64,000 nucleotides of DNA from Pyrenochaeta sp. MPI-SDFR-AT-0127 (taxonomy: Eukaryota > Ascomycota > Dothideomycetes > Pleosporales > Cucurbitariaceae): positions 186,001 through 250,000 of the forward strand of contig JAGTJM010000025.1 of the NCBI GenBank assembly GCA_020747015.1, written 5' to 3'. The translations under genes and the position numbers were made by a program. Positions 12,560 through 24,463 of this stretch are shown here, one piece after another. The notes under the pieces are model-generated. The model ran no database searches and was not told the DNA's origin. It was given only the letters and a program-made list of their open reading frames with translations. Every line of letters starts with the position of its first letter. Position 1 is the stretch's first letter.

Positions 12560-13500
12560 ATGGACAATCTCACGCCGTCAGACCTCTTCTCGCCCTCAAA
12601 AGCTCGACAGCAACGCGCACAGGCACAGGACTGGGCACATATAGACTCGTGGCTCTCCTACAAATACAACGGCCGGACAGTACCGACCTTTGAACGCAAT
12701 GAGGAGACGTTGAAAGTGCTGCGGGAGCTGTCAATGGCAAACGAGAGGGCGGATGAGGAGAGAACAATACTAGAGCGTGTAGAAAGAGGAGCCTTGAAGG
12801 AGTTGGACGAGGTATGAGAGCTATATGCCCGCATCGAGCACTTCGCTCACTACGGTAGGTCGTTCGAAACGAAGACGACGAGCGCATACTCTCAAAACTC
12901 AAAAACAGCCTTACACCAGAAGGCGAACAGGCACTAAATGCCCTTGCCTCTACAGCCGTGACCCTCAACACGCCCACCACCGCGCCAGAAACCGTTGCTC
13001 ACGCCCTCATCGAGCACACCACAACTTCTCAAAACCTCACTAATCAGCTCACCCACATCCAGACCCTGCAGGCATACCTCTCGAAACAGCACTCACTTCT
13101 CCGTACCCAGCTCAACGAACTCGCTTCGAATCCTGCCTTCTCCAATCCTTCCACCCTCTCACGCCAAACCACCGAGCAAACACGCCAAACAAAACACCTC
13201 CGCATTAAGATTCGCGAATATGAGGACAAGCTCTCATCGCTCCAGTCCTCGCAGAATCGTACAATGACACCGGGTTCCCGGAACATTGGATCTGCAGAGG
13301 CGATTGGCGAAATGCTGGAACAGCAGAAAGCACTCGACGAATTGAGGGAGCGGGTGGAAGGGCTTGAGCTGCAGGTCGGGGAGTTTGGTGGACTACCTGC
13401 GGATAGGGAGATGGCAAGGAAGGAGGTTGCCAAGCTGGAGGTCAAGCTCAACGAGCTGAGGCAGAGACGGGATGATCTATTTGAAGGGTTGGTTGGATGA
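12560..13500 (+). CDS. HAUS1: HAUS1-like augmin complex subunit
   Basis: Two exons, 12560-12811 and 12859-13500, are joined across a 47-base intron (GTATGA...GGTAG) in phase 0, giving 297 residues. The N-terminal pattern (IDSWLSYKYNG, then VPTFERNEETLKVLRELSM) aligns with the start of human HAUS1, where a short globular segment precedes coiled coil. The second exon (EQALNALASTAVTLNTP) matches the next conserved block. The rest is predicted coiled coil, with a break rich in Pro/Ser near residue 200. Length is close to the 278 residues of human HAUS1. Augmin recruits gamma-tubulin to existing microtubules in the spindle; it is present in some filamentous fungi and absent in yeast. Identification is from remembered family pattern, so a general coiled-coil protein remains the alternative. 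Confidence 0.75.
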
Positions 13501-15330
13501 TGTGAAGATATGATGTGCAGTCTTTGAGGAGTGAACGTGCTGCAGCAGTAGTAGCCTTTGGGAAGAACCAAACATAGTGTACATTTACACAATGTTGAAG
13601 TCGGATTGCGATTCAACCCACGTTTTTGGACCATTTTGCTGGGACCGTTTTGCTGGGACCGTTTTGCTGCAGCTCAGCGCTGCCTTTTCCTTTCACCTAT
13701 TCAAACTGTGATTCTATATGGGATTTTATGAAGGACGCGAACATTAGTGCTCTACAAGGTACTACTAGCACTTTGGTCAGCCTTCTCAAATCAGTGACAA
13801 CGCTTGGCAGAAAGTCGCCCGGACAGGCGGATCCCTTGCCTTCTTCATGGCGGTGCCTGCCGCTGCAGTTGCGTTGCGGGTCGCGCTTTCTTTTCCAGGG
13901 GGGGCAATCAACAAACCCTCCAATTTCGTCTATATCTTCTTCCTTCTGGACTTTCACTTCTCATTCCCAAACCGAGATTACGTCTTCCTCGGTCAATTCG
14001 ATACCAACCTGTGCAAGCATGATGGCTCCATCAGACGATCATCGCGAAACCGACGACAGCGACAGTGCCAGATTCACTTAAACGGCCCAAATTCACTCAG
14101 AAGAGCATCTGAGCATGTTTCAGTCAGGTAATTTCTGTGCCAAAGCCAGTGTTGCAGACTGACACAGCGATAGCCAAGTATCTTATTGCCCTAGCAACAT
14201 TGGGTCATATGTTGAGCTCTATGTCACACTCATTAATCCATTTTCTACGACGCACTCCGGCAAACAAACTCGAGGTGGCGGAAGATGCTAATATGCTCGA
14301 TTAGAAAAGTATGCTTGAAAAGGAAGAAAAGCAAAGCAAATGGAAAGGTCAAAGGATCTAGAAGTAGATTTGTCTCAGAGGGCTCAGTCTAGCTTAGTAG
14401 ACATTCATTTCTTACTGCATCCTTCAAAAGCATCCAGATCTGGATTAATGGCAAGCAAAGTAGTAGCTTTTCGCTCTTGAACAAGAAGTGCTAGTGGTTT
14501 TAGTAGCTTTACTTTTGTTTTAGTAAGCCTAGGGAGTTTACCCATGTCTTATCAGGACGGCGCAGGTTCAGGTAGTGCATGCGTGACATCGTGAAGAAAA
14601 TTGTCGACAGTTGCGTAGATACTAAAACAGTTCACTATCATAGAGATTGGCCAGGGCAGTAAAAGGTTTAGCGCCAGCGCTGCCTTCCCTGAACTGAACA
14701 CAGTCCGTTGCAAGAATCTTGATAGGCCTCAATGTGCTTCAGTAGCTCAAAGTCTCAACGAAGATATCGAATCTACCAAGCTGACTGAGCCTGAATAGGG
14801 CGATGTGATAAATAAAGATGGAATTGGGGATGAGTATAATTTAAAGGAGGCTTATTATGCAGAGCCAATTCTTCCGCTAAATCTGTCTAAATGTAGATAT
14901 ATCTGAGTGGATTAAATCAGATAGATAGGTGTACGTAAAGCCTGAAGTACTTCGCGGGCCGATCCAAGCGTTATACCGCGGATACAAAGGTCACTGACGA
15001 CCTTCAGCCACATCTCAACAACGAACTTACGAGCCAAATGATAATCACATCAGTTGCTGTGGATAGCATCAAGAAAAGGGCACGAAATTTGAAGTACATG
15101 GATTGATTGTATGTAAAGGAGCCAGCTCCCAAGGCTATCCATAGGTGGCGGGTGACTAAGACGCTAGGCCAAATGGTCGGAGGATATCAGTGACCTTACT
15201 TGCCCTTGTCTTCGACATAAACCACGAGAAATGTCTGCTTTTCATGCCTATTAGAGGTGCCAAGGGCAGCGTGGGTTAGATGTTGCGGTAGACGTGCCTC
15301 AGCATTAGCCTAAGTGTCAAGACCAAGACC
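13501..15330. other. Gene-free, repeat-derived interval
   Basis: Beyond the 3' end of the HAUS1-like gene the sequence loses coding character. It has a triple 14-base repeat at 13628-13669 and then TA-rich DNA full of TAG/TAA words in most frames (notably 14300-14900). No protein family was recognised before the helicase relic at 15331. Confidence 0.45.
13628..13669 (+). repeat. Three tandem copies of a 14-base unit
   Basis: The unit GGACCGTTTTGCTG occurs three times head to tail. The first copy carries A instead of G at position 6. It lies 130 bases past the stop of the HAUS1-like gene, at the start of the repeat-rich interval. Confidence 0.9.
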
Positions 15331-16236
15331 TTACAGCACAGGCTTGTATTGGTAGTAAGTCTTTCGAACTTGGGTTGTTATTCCGATAATCGCTTTGTTT
15401 GTGTTTAACAGACCCATAATTTTGGAGTAGGGATGGCTTTGAAGGATACGTTTCTCATATCCGTTAGAAAGCCTCATTAAATCGCCATACGACTCCATCG
15501 AGATACAGGCGTGGGTAGCTGCTACAGTGAACCGACAGCCGTTGAACACGAATACAGCGGTAGTACCTATTTCGAATATGGCGTGAGGCTTTTCGTTGCC
15601 CGTCATGTTGTCTACCGTTGTGATGAGAAATTTTTCCAAACGGTGGGCGAGTTCGGGGCTGGAAGCGGAGTTGGCTTGTAGGATAGCATGCTCTACTAAC
15701 AACTCGTAGATTTTGGCCTGTGCCTTGTATGGGGCCATGATAGCAATGTCACGGCCAGCCATATATTTGAGCCGCTTAAGAACGGCCTTCATCACGGTGA
15801 CTGCAATCTCGACGTTGAATACAGAGTTACCGGCGGATGTCCTTGGTATTGAATCTTGAACGTTCACAAAAATAGCTTCCTAAGGTAATCCCCACACAGA
15901 GGTCATTATGTCACGGGCTTTCGCAGAAGCTTCCTGGTCAAAGGCCCCATCGACAGCTTGTGAGGCAGGCATACCATTGACCAGGCGGCAGTGTTTCAGG
16001 AGACTTGGATTACTGAAACATGTGGTTGAATGCATTCTGGCGCGAAAAATCCAGTAGTCCACAGGCGAGCGAGAAAAGACACCAGTCCTTGAGCGTAAAA
16101 ACTGGTTTGAAGGCTCGCCCCGAAAGTCATACGCGGAGCTGCCTCCAATTTCCCACCCATGCCATGAGTCTTGCGTTCCAAAACTTTGCTGGAATATCGA
16201 CAGAATCAGCTCCGTTAGCCCGCCCTGAATCTTCAA
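15331..16236 (-). pseudogene. Relic of a superfamily-1 (Dna2/Nam7-type) helicase
   Basis: Two minus-strand open pieces, 16236-15880 and 15867-15331, lie in different frames and together resemble the C-terminal half of fungal superfamily-1 helicases with the AAA_12 domain. The second piece shows DIAIMAPYKAQAKIYELL, matching the DI.ILTPY..Q block. It then shows LITTVDNMTGNEKPHAIFE, at the place of the motif that normally reads TVDSFQG(S/G)E, and a later AATHA where a VA.TRA motif is expected. The altered motif residues, the frame break and the absence of the Walker A half show a decayed copy. Its setting next to a gypsy relic suggests it arrived with, or was broken by, repeat turnover. Such helicases occur as multicopy genes in fungal genomes. 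Confidence 0.6.
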
Positions 16237-16693
16237 GGGCGACTGCGTGGGTTTGACGCCAGATGTTGAGTTCAGAGGAGGTGGCGACAGCGAGAGTGGT
16301 GACTATAAAAGAAGCCCTCTTGATGAGATATCGGTAGGCCACCTAGGCTGCATTTTGCACACGTGAGGCGAGTGATTTGAAGATCTGGTATAGGGCTGTA
16401 ACAGAGTGCAAATGTAGATATTGTGGATGTTGGTGTTGTTGTTGAATGGCTGCAGGTAGAAGGTAAGAGGTGCGCTTTTTGGCGACTTGTCGAAGGTTAT
16501 CGAAGGTGGCCGTGACGCGAATGCCCAAACCGTCTCTGTTCGATAATATTTGCCCACGGCGTGATCATGTTGTGTATGTGGATCGGTAAAAAAAATGGTA
16601 GCATATCGTGGTTATTGATTTGGATGACTCGAAAAATTCCGAGCGACGCTCGCATGGTGGCGTCAGAAAGGTTGTCTGCAACTCTAAGGAGCT
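16237..16693. other. Interval between two relics
   Basis: About 460 bases lie between the helicase relic and the 3' end of the gypsy relic. This would be the place for the 3' long terminal repeat of the element, but no matching repeat was recognised. No gene was seen. Confidence 0.35.
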
Positions 16694-17820
16694 CTAAGTC
16701 GGTCCTATCCGGGTGGAGCGAGTGGTACAGCGTACACCGTGTCGCTCCTCCCAAGCATTTACGATCTCAGGAATGTCTTCTTGAAGTTGTTTCTTGTGTA
16801 CCCATGAGTCCTCTGATGTGTCGTTTTGCATGACAAGCTGCGTGGCAGGTTTATCCTCTGGGAACTCCACCACCTCACCAGCGGCAACTGGTGGATGATT
16901 GAACGCGTCTTCATTGACAGGCTTAAGGTGAATGACGGAGATGACTGGGTGAATGCTGAGGCGATTAGGCAGTTCGAGTTTGAACGCATTTTTGCCGATC
17001 CTTTCAAGCACTTTAAATGGTCCATCTCGAATGATATCGAGGATGAAGAATGTGGGATGCGGTATCCATGATTCGTCTTGTGCGTGAGCTTGAACTTGAT
17101 AAGGCCACCTACTTCGATTTGAATCGGCGTGTACTTCTGATTGTGATGTATTGCTATTTTCTCTTGAGCGACCTTGACAGCTTCCTTCGCTTGGTTGCGG
17201 TTATCTTGTCGGTTCTTTAGGAATTGCTCTGCCGAATCATTGCCCGTTATCATATCTTGATGAAATTTGACACTATCGCGAGGTTAGATGCCGTACAAGA
17301 TTTCGGGATGTGAAAAACCAGTGGCGAAGAGGCATGCGGTTTTGATAGCGAATTGAATGTCCGTCAGGAGCTCGTCACAGCCAATCATTGGAGCGTCATG
17401 ATTAGCCAACATAAAACGTAGCGCAATTTCGACAATTTGATTTGTTTTCTCGCTTTGACCGTCAGTCTGCGGTTGATATGCCGTGGACATTGCAAATGTG
17501 GTTCCCGTTCTTTTGAAAAGGGCTTTCCGAAAGCTTGACAAGATACGCCCGTCTCGGTCTAAGATGATTTGCACGGAAGACCCCACGTCTGTCCTACCTG
17601 GAATGAGCTTCACCGCTCTTGACGCCTTTTCTGTGACCGTCATAATAGCACCGTGACCCTCTGAAGTGACCGGTAGGCCGACAATGAAGTCCACTGTAGC
17701 CGTGTGGAATGGGATGAACGATACAGAAATCGGTTGCATTTCGCCCGCAGGGACTTAGTGGAAGGGCGGCAAGCCTTGCACACCGGGCATGTTACGATGT
17801 AGGTAGTTGCAAGTTTAACA
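16694..17820 (-). mobile_element. Decayed Ty3/gypsy retrotransposon, integrase region
   Basis: On the minus strand from about 17820 the frames give, in order, a zinc-binding remnant (YIVTCPVCKAC), the integrase core (17739-17284: TVDFIVGLP, later STAYQPQTDGQSEKTNQ), and the C-terminal integrase region (17253-16759, and 17011-16694 in another frame: FKLELPNRLSIHPVISVIHL, the usual block before a chromodomain). The order zinc finger, rve core, C-terminal domain is that of Ty3/gypsy elements. The core is interrupted by frame changes and a deletion in the middle, so it is not active. Reverse transcriptase and RNase H were not recognised upstream, and no long terminal repeats were found. This is a fungal transposon fragment. 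Confidence 0.85.
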
Positions 17821-17933
17821 AATGAGGCATGTCAATTGACGTGCGAATGCGTTCGCATGTTTGCTGCAGGAGGGTGCCGCTGAAAAGTGGGCGGTCGAAA
17901 GGCTTGTTCGGTATTTAGCGACGTCGTTGAGTT

Positions 17934-18284
17934 TTATTGTTCCAGTCTGTGCTCGTGGTCTGATGGAACTGGTGGCGACTGAGTAGAGCTTGAACTTGAA
18001 GTCGGTAGAGCAGCTGGACTTCGAGCTGATGTCTCTAGGCACAGTTGTGCCAGTGATGCGTAAGGTTCAAAGGGATTGAAAGGATTTGGTAATTGAGGCT
18101 CGTTGCCAATGTGTTCTGATGATATTGGAGACGAGGGGTGATGAAGATGGTAGAGGAGGGAGTCGCTCCGGAGTAAAGGTAGTAATTCTGCTTGCCAGGT
18201 TGTTGGATCTGGAAAGGTAGGGAACTGACTAGGGTTGTCGCGCCGGGGTGCTCTGATTAGTGACTTCCTGAATAAGCTCAGAGG
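17934..18284 (-). other. Open, coding-like segment without start codon
   Basis: A 117-codon stretch between a TAA at 18285-18287 and a TAA at 17934-17936 is free of stops and has ordered-looking composition (TWQAELLPLLRSDSLLYHL, then Pro/Ser-rich sequence). It has no ATG near its start and no recognised domain. It lies just upstream of the gypsy integrase on the same strand, so it could be a remnant of gag or pol from the same element, or part of an unrelated dead gene. Confidence 0.35.
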
Positions 18285-18289
18285 TTACT

Positions 18290-21200
18290 GGCTCTGCGGA
18301 AGATTATCCAAAGGCTCTTACTACTGTTGCACGTGCTTTCTGTCGGGCTCGAGGTAGTGTTTGCCCTATATTAAAATTATTGTTGCCTTTTCGGGCTCGT
18401 CGAGGCGGAGGGTGACAGATTGGTTATCTCGATCCCGGGATGTATGAATCTCAGTTGCTGATTGTTGGCGTATGGTTGGGTACGCCGTTGTCGTTTTAGT
18501 GTTTCGCCTGCTATCCTAACAGGAGGATTTCAGTGAAGTAGTCTGTTGGAGTTTCACGATTTAGAAATGTGCCGCATTGGTCATTCGTCTTCGATCGTCC
18601 TTCAGGCTTCGTGCTAAACGTGGAGTGGAAGATAATTAGCGAAATGAATCACTAAGAAGAGTAAAAGGCCTCGTAAATACGGGCTTCCGGCAGGACCGCA
18701 ATGGCACCGGCGATTTAAGACAGATTGCTGTGACCTGGTGGAGCGAAGACGTTCGCAGTGATCTGACTAGAAGAGTACCGCCCCATGCGGCCCAGTTGGA
18801 GTAGCTACCAGCTGCCGTGGGCAGACATGGGGCCAACTCAGGTAATATTACAGGAGTAGTGTACAAGGATGATCGTTTAGTGACTGTGGAGGAAATCTCA
18901 TATAAAGGAAGCTAGTGCCAAGGAGCTAGCCAGAGGGCTCACGTGCACATGAGCGCCTGCCTAGCATCAACTCTAGACTTAGGAGTAGCATCTGATACTT
19001 TTATAAGCCTTCTAACTTCCAAGCATGCAGGGTCACCGCTCGATGCGGGTCAGGCGGCTCGGCTACCGGATGCTGTGGTTAGTAGCAAGAAGAGGCGCAC
19101 ACATGAAGTACACTTGATCCATTGTACCGTTGGGCCCATATGGCAGCTGTCTGAAGATGGTACTTGCCAAGGCACTCGGCATATCATGGTTGCTCATGGC
19201 AGTGGATTGACATGAACGCCGCTTCGTTGTATGCCTACACAAAGTTAAGATGTAGATGTAGTAGTGGGCCCAGAGGTAAACATCGCAGTCTGTCGTCGCT
19301 GAGGAGCCGCGAACGTAGGTCCTTCCACGAGGTCAATAGTGTTCAATTGTTCAATCGCCATTAGTACCAGCATATTTTGTAGTAACCAGTCCTGCCTCAG
19401 TCGTCCAGCTGTCGAGCCCATTCATCTCTACCAAGCATCATTACACCAATAGGCCATGAGGGCAGGTGAATCTGTACATAGGAGATGGAGCGAACCAAGT
19501 AGTTGGCCTTGATGCAACCGTATCATGCCTAGCGACGCAGTGCAGGCCGGAGGAGTCGACCCACGAATCAACATAGGGAACTTAGGGGTAGATTTCAAGA
19601 GGGCTTAATATATCAATATCCAGGCAACCAGCTCTTTTCAAACTGACCATAGCAGTCGCTGGCGAGGGCAGAGGTGACGACAGGCGATTGAGTACATGGA
19701 CTTGATCAATGCAAAGGATGAAAGCGAGGCCTACAAAACATACGTACGGGCGAGATCGTGTGGAGAAGTTGTAAAGGTAGGCTGTGGATTGCGTTTATCC
19801 TGCAATGGATACTGTCTGCTTATTCGAGACGAGGACAACCGACCACTTTGACCATTTCAGGTGAGCACTGTGGAAGATGAGGACAGAAGGTACGAAGGAG
19901 GAGGCATCCCAGGTATGGTATGAACATCGATAGGCACAGATCACCAATACAGAAGACACACTGGGGCAAAGAGCAGTCATGTTATTCTCTAGACGACGAT
20001 GTAGATAATCTAATATGGGCGTATTTCACGTGAATGAAGCAACCGTTGCTGACGACGGCATGTCGCGAGTGACAACAGCAGTTTAAATCGGCTAGTAGGC
20101 TGCGCACACACTGGAAGCAGTGTGGGAAGAGGTGGCTGCGCATCTCGCAAGAGATACCAGTATTAACATTGATATTGGCGGCTCATGCATGGGGTCAGAG
20201 CATAACATAAAGGACAGGAGGAACTCCAAGCATGAGCTATATGCCAGTGATGACATACCTGAACAAAGACGGGGCATTCAAAAGGGTGCCCTGACGCATG
20301 CACTGTAATCACCTTATTGAGTAGTGAGTGGCTCATGCAACAACGGCGGGGTGTGTAGGCTCAATTCATGATAGACCGAGTAGGTATTAGAAGACGAAGA
20401 GTGAGCGCATTAAGGTACTAGGTTTCGACAAGTCGACCATTACAGCCTGGGATAGTACAAAAATGATGATCAGCAGATCATAGTAAAGACGTGGATCTCA
20501 ATAGAAGCGCATATCATGGAGACTATAACATACCTCTCGCTACTTGGAACATATATATTAGCCTCGCACAAGATCGTGATTGGTCTGCGTGTCCAGGCTC
20601 TGACAAACCCCTGTTGTAATCAAAGTGGCAGCTGAGCTAAAATTAAATGGTAAGCAAGCCCTGCATGTGGCACGATAAGAATGTATGCCATCACACTCAA
20701 GGTAGCGATCGAAATGGAGCCTGTAAAGCACGGCGTAGATGCCCACGAACTAAGTACATGTACGAACCCGCATGTGGGACCAGCGACCGTAGGATAGTAG
20801 AGCATTTGGTGATTGACTCATTGATGCAACAGTGTAGCCTACATACGCGCACAATGCATCGTCATCTCCAATGAGGTGACCAAAGGGCCAAGTTTTTTGG
20901 CAGATGGGGCGACCGAATCTCCAGGCGCCAATGCTGCTATCGGACGCCTGTCGTGTGATAGACACCGACCGCGCCGTTATGGCAAGCTACATCAGGCAAT
21001 CTTCGTCTGGAGGTTGCCAATATGACTGTTGTGGCTAAAAGCTGACCAGTTGCACGCTGCAGCCATGAAACTGGGTGGAGCTCTTTGCAAGTCTGAGAGG
21101 TCATTCACGCTTTGCTTTGTTGGGGGGTTTCTAGTATGTTTCCGAACACATGCTTACAAGTAACTTGTTGGAGGCGGGTTAATGGCATCCTCCTGCTGCA

Positions 21201-22095
21201 TGTGCTGATCGAGCTCATCCATGGTGAGGCTTGCGGAGTGATAAGAGTGTGCTAAAGCTAAAAAGAGTGCTGGTTAGGCTTTGATAAGGAAAGCTGTAAT
21301 AGCAGAAAGATAGTTGGAGTGGGAGTGAGAGATTTCAAAGATACGGGGAAGGTGACGCCTGCTCTGCCCTTCATTCTAGTGCGTCCAGGTGTGTAAACAT
21401 CAAAACTTCGAATTTGAGTTGCAGAAGACACACTATATGACCTTATAATTCATGTCAAAAATAGCAATATGTCGCACAACTTCTCCCTATGCGGCACAGC
21501 TGTGTATTCATTTCTGGATGCGCTTGCACCACACGTGTCCTTCGCCCATACCGTCCTCACCCGACGCCTACTCGTGAGGGTAGACCGGCTAGGTACACAG
21601 CGTAAACAACAGGGAGAGATTGTGCACACGCCCACAGCAATCCTGACATACTTCCAATTATTTCGGTGAGAACCCGTCCGCCCACTTGCTTCCGCTTGTG
21701 AGGTACTAGGGAGGAGAGATGCCGGCGACTGTAACAGGCGCTGTTTATTCTTTCGCGAGGCTATACTGAGCAGCAGGAATGAGTCTGGTCGCTGAGCTCC
21801 ACCTTAGGCCGCGAAGGCTTTGTGTTTGGTTGGGAAGGAAGATTGAGAGTATTGGAAAAGAGGAGGGCGTAGAAGAGAAAGAGAGAAGGGAAAGGGCAAT
21901 GAAAAGGGCAGAGGACGCAAACATGTCTTGGCGGCCTAGACTGGCTTCGGATGAAATTTGTAGTCTGATGGGCTGTCAAGAGACAGCGTACCGGGATATC
22001 ACATACAGCCTCGAAATCTTACACATATCATCGTTCGGGTCCTCAAGTAGCCAGGCATTTGCAAAGGCGAGCTCAGACACAGGTCTGGTGCTCGA
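18290..22095. other. Decayed, gene-free DNA
   Basis: About 3.8 kb holds only short open frames in all six readings, with no recognised family. The sequence is rich in TAG and GTAG words, as expected from old transposon DNA. The last 300-400 bases must contain the 3' untranslated end of the NUP37 gene. No RNA gene was recognised. Confidence 0.45.
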
Positions 22096-24132
22096 TCAAG
22101 CTGCAGACGATGCGAACAAGACTTTTCGGGGGCCGCTGCCAAGTGTCAAGCTCTTTGAAATTGTTCCACTGCCCTCCATATCGTCCAGCAGTCTGTCCAT
22201 CCCGCCAAGGTCAAGCTCTCCGCGAGACAGCAGGGCCTGGTCGGTCTTCCTCGTTTCCTCGTCCTCTACTCGCTCTTGGGCGAACATTGCATTTAAGTCT
22301 CGTCCCAGTGGCTGGCTGGTACTCGCGGTGATGATAAGGCGGTGTTCTGCCGAAATCAAAGTGTCCCGTGATATTGCCATACGTGATGCTTGTGACGATG
22401 TGTCGAATTGTGAGATTGAGGTAATGGCTTCTCCTAGGAGCGACACATCTTGTATTTGAAGGCCTGGACCGGGAAGTGAGCCCCCACTGCTAGCAGATGC
22501 CGCACGAGCCCAGAATTTGGCGAGGTCTGCTATTTTGTAGACTTCGGTACCATACCAGATGATGACTGAGACTTCTGGTGCTGCTCCATTGGAAGATGGA
22601 GATGAGGCGACTGAGACGCCACCATGAGTGGCAGTCGCGGAGCCTGACGCGCTTCCATGGAACAGGTTCTCCTCCTTCCGGCGGCGAGTATTGGGTGTCA
22701 TGGGTGCTAACGAGCTCCGACCACTCCGCTTTGGACTTGATGCGCCACTAGTGCTTCCATCTTTCTCTGAAGTGCCAACAAATCCGCGTAGAGAGAAGGC
22801 TGATGGATCTGCAGGTGGGCTTGGGCCTGAACGATCCACGTCCCACACACCCCATTCTCCATCTGCTAGTAGGGCCAGGATGTGATGGCCGTCAGATGCC
22901 CAGGCTGCGTCAATGATGGACTTGCGTGTGGCGAGGATTGCCGGAGTATATGCATTACTCTTAACGCTCTCGAATGTTGATCTGAATGTACCCACAAATG
23001 CACCTGATTCAGTGCGACCACTTGCGTGTCGCTTACGGTTAGGAGAAGCGAAAAGGTCGTAGATCTGTGCAGTACCGGTCGATTCTGTGATGAGTAGCTG
23101 CGAATGTCGCCGCTTCGGATACAATGCAGTGCTGAAGGCAATCTGAGAGGCAGGCTTACGCAGAGTCAAAGTCTTGTATGGTGCAATTGGATGGGCAACG
23201 TTCAGTGACGTCTCAGCAATCGCAAAACGCCAGATCTTCAGCAAGCCTCCCAACTCGGCAGCATGCGAAGCAACAAGCAGGTCGAAGCCCTCGTCTTCAA
23301 GAGGTCGCGAACGAGAATGATTTTGCGGCTTTCTACGCCGTCGGCCAGGTGTCACAGATGTGTCTTCACCGTCGACATCCATGTCATCCTCCACCTCGTC
23401 CTTGAAACTCGGCTCGCCCTTTGAGGTCCATGTCATCGTTATGCCTCTGGGTATGCTCTGGTGTCCATGGATCTTGACAACGTCCTCGCCGAATTGCGAT
23501 TTTGCGCTGAGTGGCTTCTCCTTCGCTGCGTTTGGCGGAGGATTCAGCGGCAGAGTAACGACCCGGATGGTGGAATCTGCGCAGGCGACCGAGAAGACGA
23601 TTTTCTTGCTGAAAATGGGCGGGATCGTATCTGCAGGCCGAAGGGGAGAAACGGCTGGTATCTGAGGCACAGCTACGTGCAAGACCTCAGTGTTTAGAGA
23701 CAGGCAGAGCTGCTGGATGATCGATGGATACGGCTGGTCTGGGTCTAGCTCTTCCTCCTCATCCTCGAACTCGGCTTCTGGCGCGGCCTGTTGTGGCGTG
23801 GCTTTGGCAGGCTCATCGTCGTCGGAGTCGATGATCATGATTGCGTCGTTGCTAGTCCCGTTGACCTTTGCTGGCTTCGCTGGCTGCTTGGGCGGTGGAG
23901 CCATCTTCTTCAGCGGGCGCCCACCTCTCCATATGACGCCTACGCCCGATTCGTGTCCGTAGAGTATAATGGTCGAGCCATTGGCAGCCTTGACGGGATA
24001 GATCTTCGAGTCGTGGACACGGTGTGGGAGCTCATACCTGCAGGAGCATTGTAAGTCACCGAGTTACCACCTAGCAAGGAGTGCACACCTGAGCTGGGTC
24101 AATTTGCCCTTTGTTGTCGTAATGGGCTTCAT
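22096..24132 (-). CDS. NUP37: Nucleoporin Nup37 (fungal long form)
   Basis: Two exons: 24132-24089 (15 residues, MKPITTTKGKLTQLR) and 24037-22096, across a 51-base intron (GTGTGC...CTGCAG), giving 661 residues. The first residues and the following YELPHRVHDSKIYPVKA, then STIILYGHESGVGVIWRGG, match the conserved start of fungal Nup37, a WD40 beta-propeller of the Nup84/Nup107-160 Y-complex in the nuclear pore scaffold. Blades are interrupted by low-complexity insertions: an acidic stretch with DSDDDE, a basic patch GRRRRKP, and a Ser/Gly-rich loop. Fungal orthologues of 600-750 residues are usual. An internal ATG at 23904 would start inside the propeller and lose the conserved N-terminus. It is divergent from APC1 with 331 bases between start codons. 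Confidence 0.88.
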
Positions 24133-24463
24133 GTTGAGAGCTTCGAGGGCCAAGCTTCACGCTTGCGCAGCTCAGCACAGCAGAGGAGGCACGAGGCAAG
24201 TCCCCTCCAGTCGCTATAGCTTCACGAAGAACGAATCGGTGGTCCACGTGATTCCGAGTGGTTGCGCGGGAGGTCGAGGTGATTGATGGAAGCTCGGAGG
24301 CGTGTCTGCGGAGGATGATTGGGAAATAATTCTGGGGAAGGTCGCGCTCCACCCAAACAGGCGCGTCACCGCGACTTCGCGCCCCGCGCAAACAAATCGC
24401 TGAGCCCACCACGACGCAAATCACAGGCGCCAGATCTCCTCATGTTACGAAACGAGCCTCGGC
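24133..24463. promoter_or_regulatory. Shared divergent promoter, NUP37 and APC1
   Basis: These 331 bases separate the two divergent start codons and must carry both promoters. A palindromic CACGTG (E-box-like) lies at 24245-24250. The APC1-proximal half is rich in GCGCGTC-like words (MluI/ACGCGT-type partial matches only). No TATA box was recognised. Confidence 0.5.

Noticed and set aside
13044..13634. Minus-strand open frame of 196 codons
   Set aside because: Antisense to the coiled-coil exon of the HAUS1-like gene, which has intron support and family similarity.
21779..22459. Plus-strand open frame of 226 codons
   Set aside because: Mostly antisense to the NUP37 coding exon; composition mirrors the real gene and no family is recognised.
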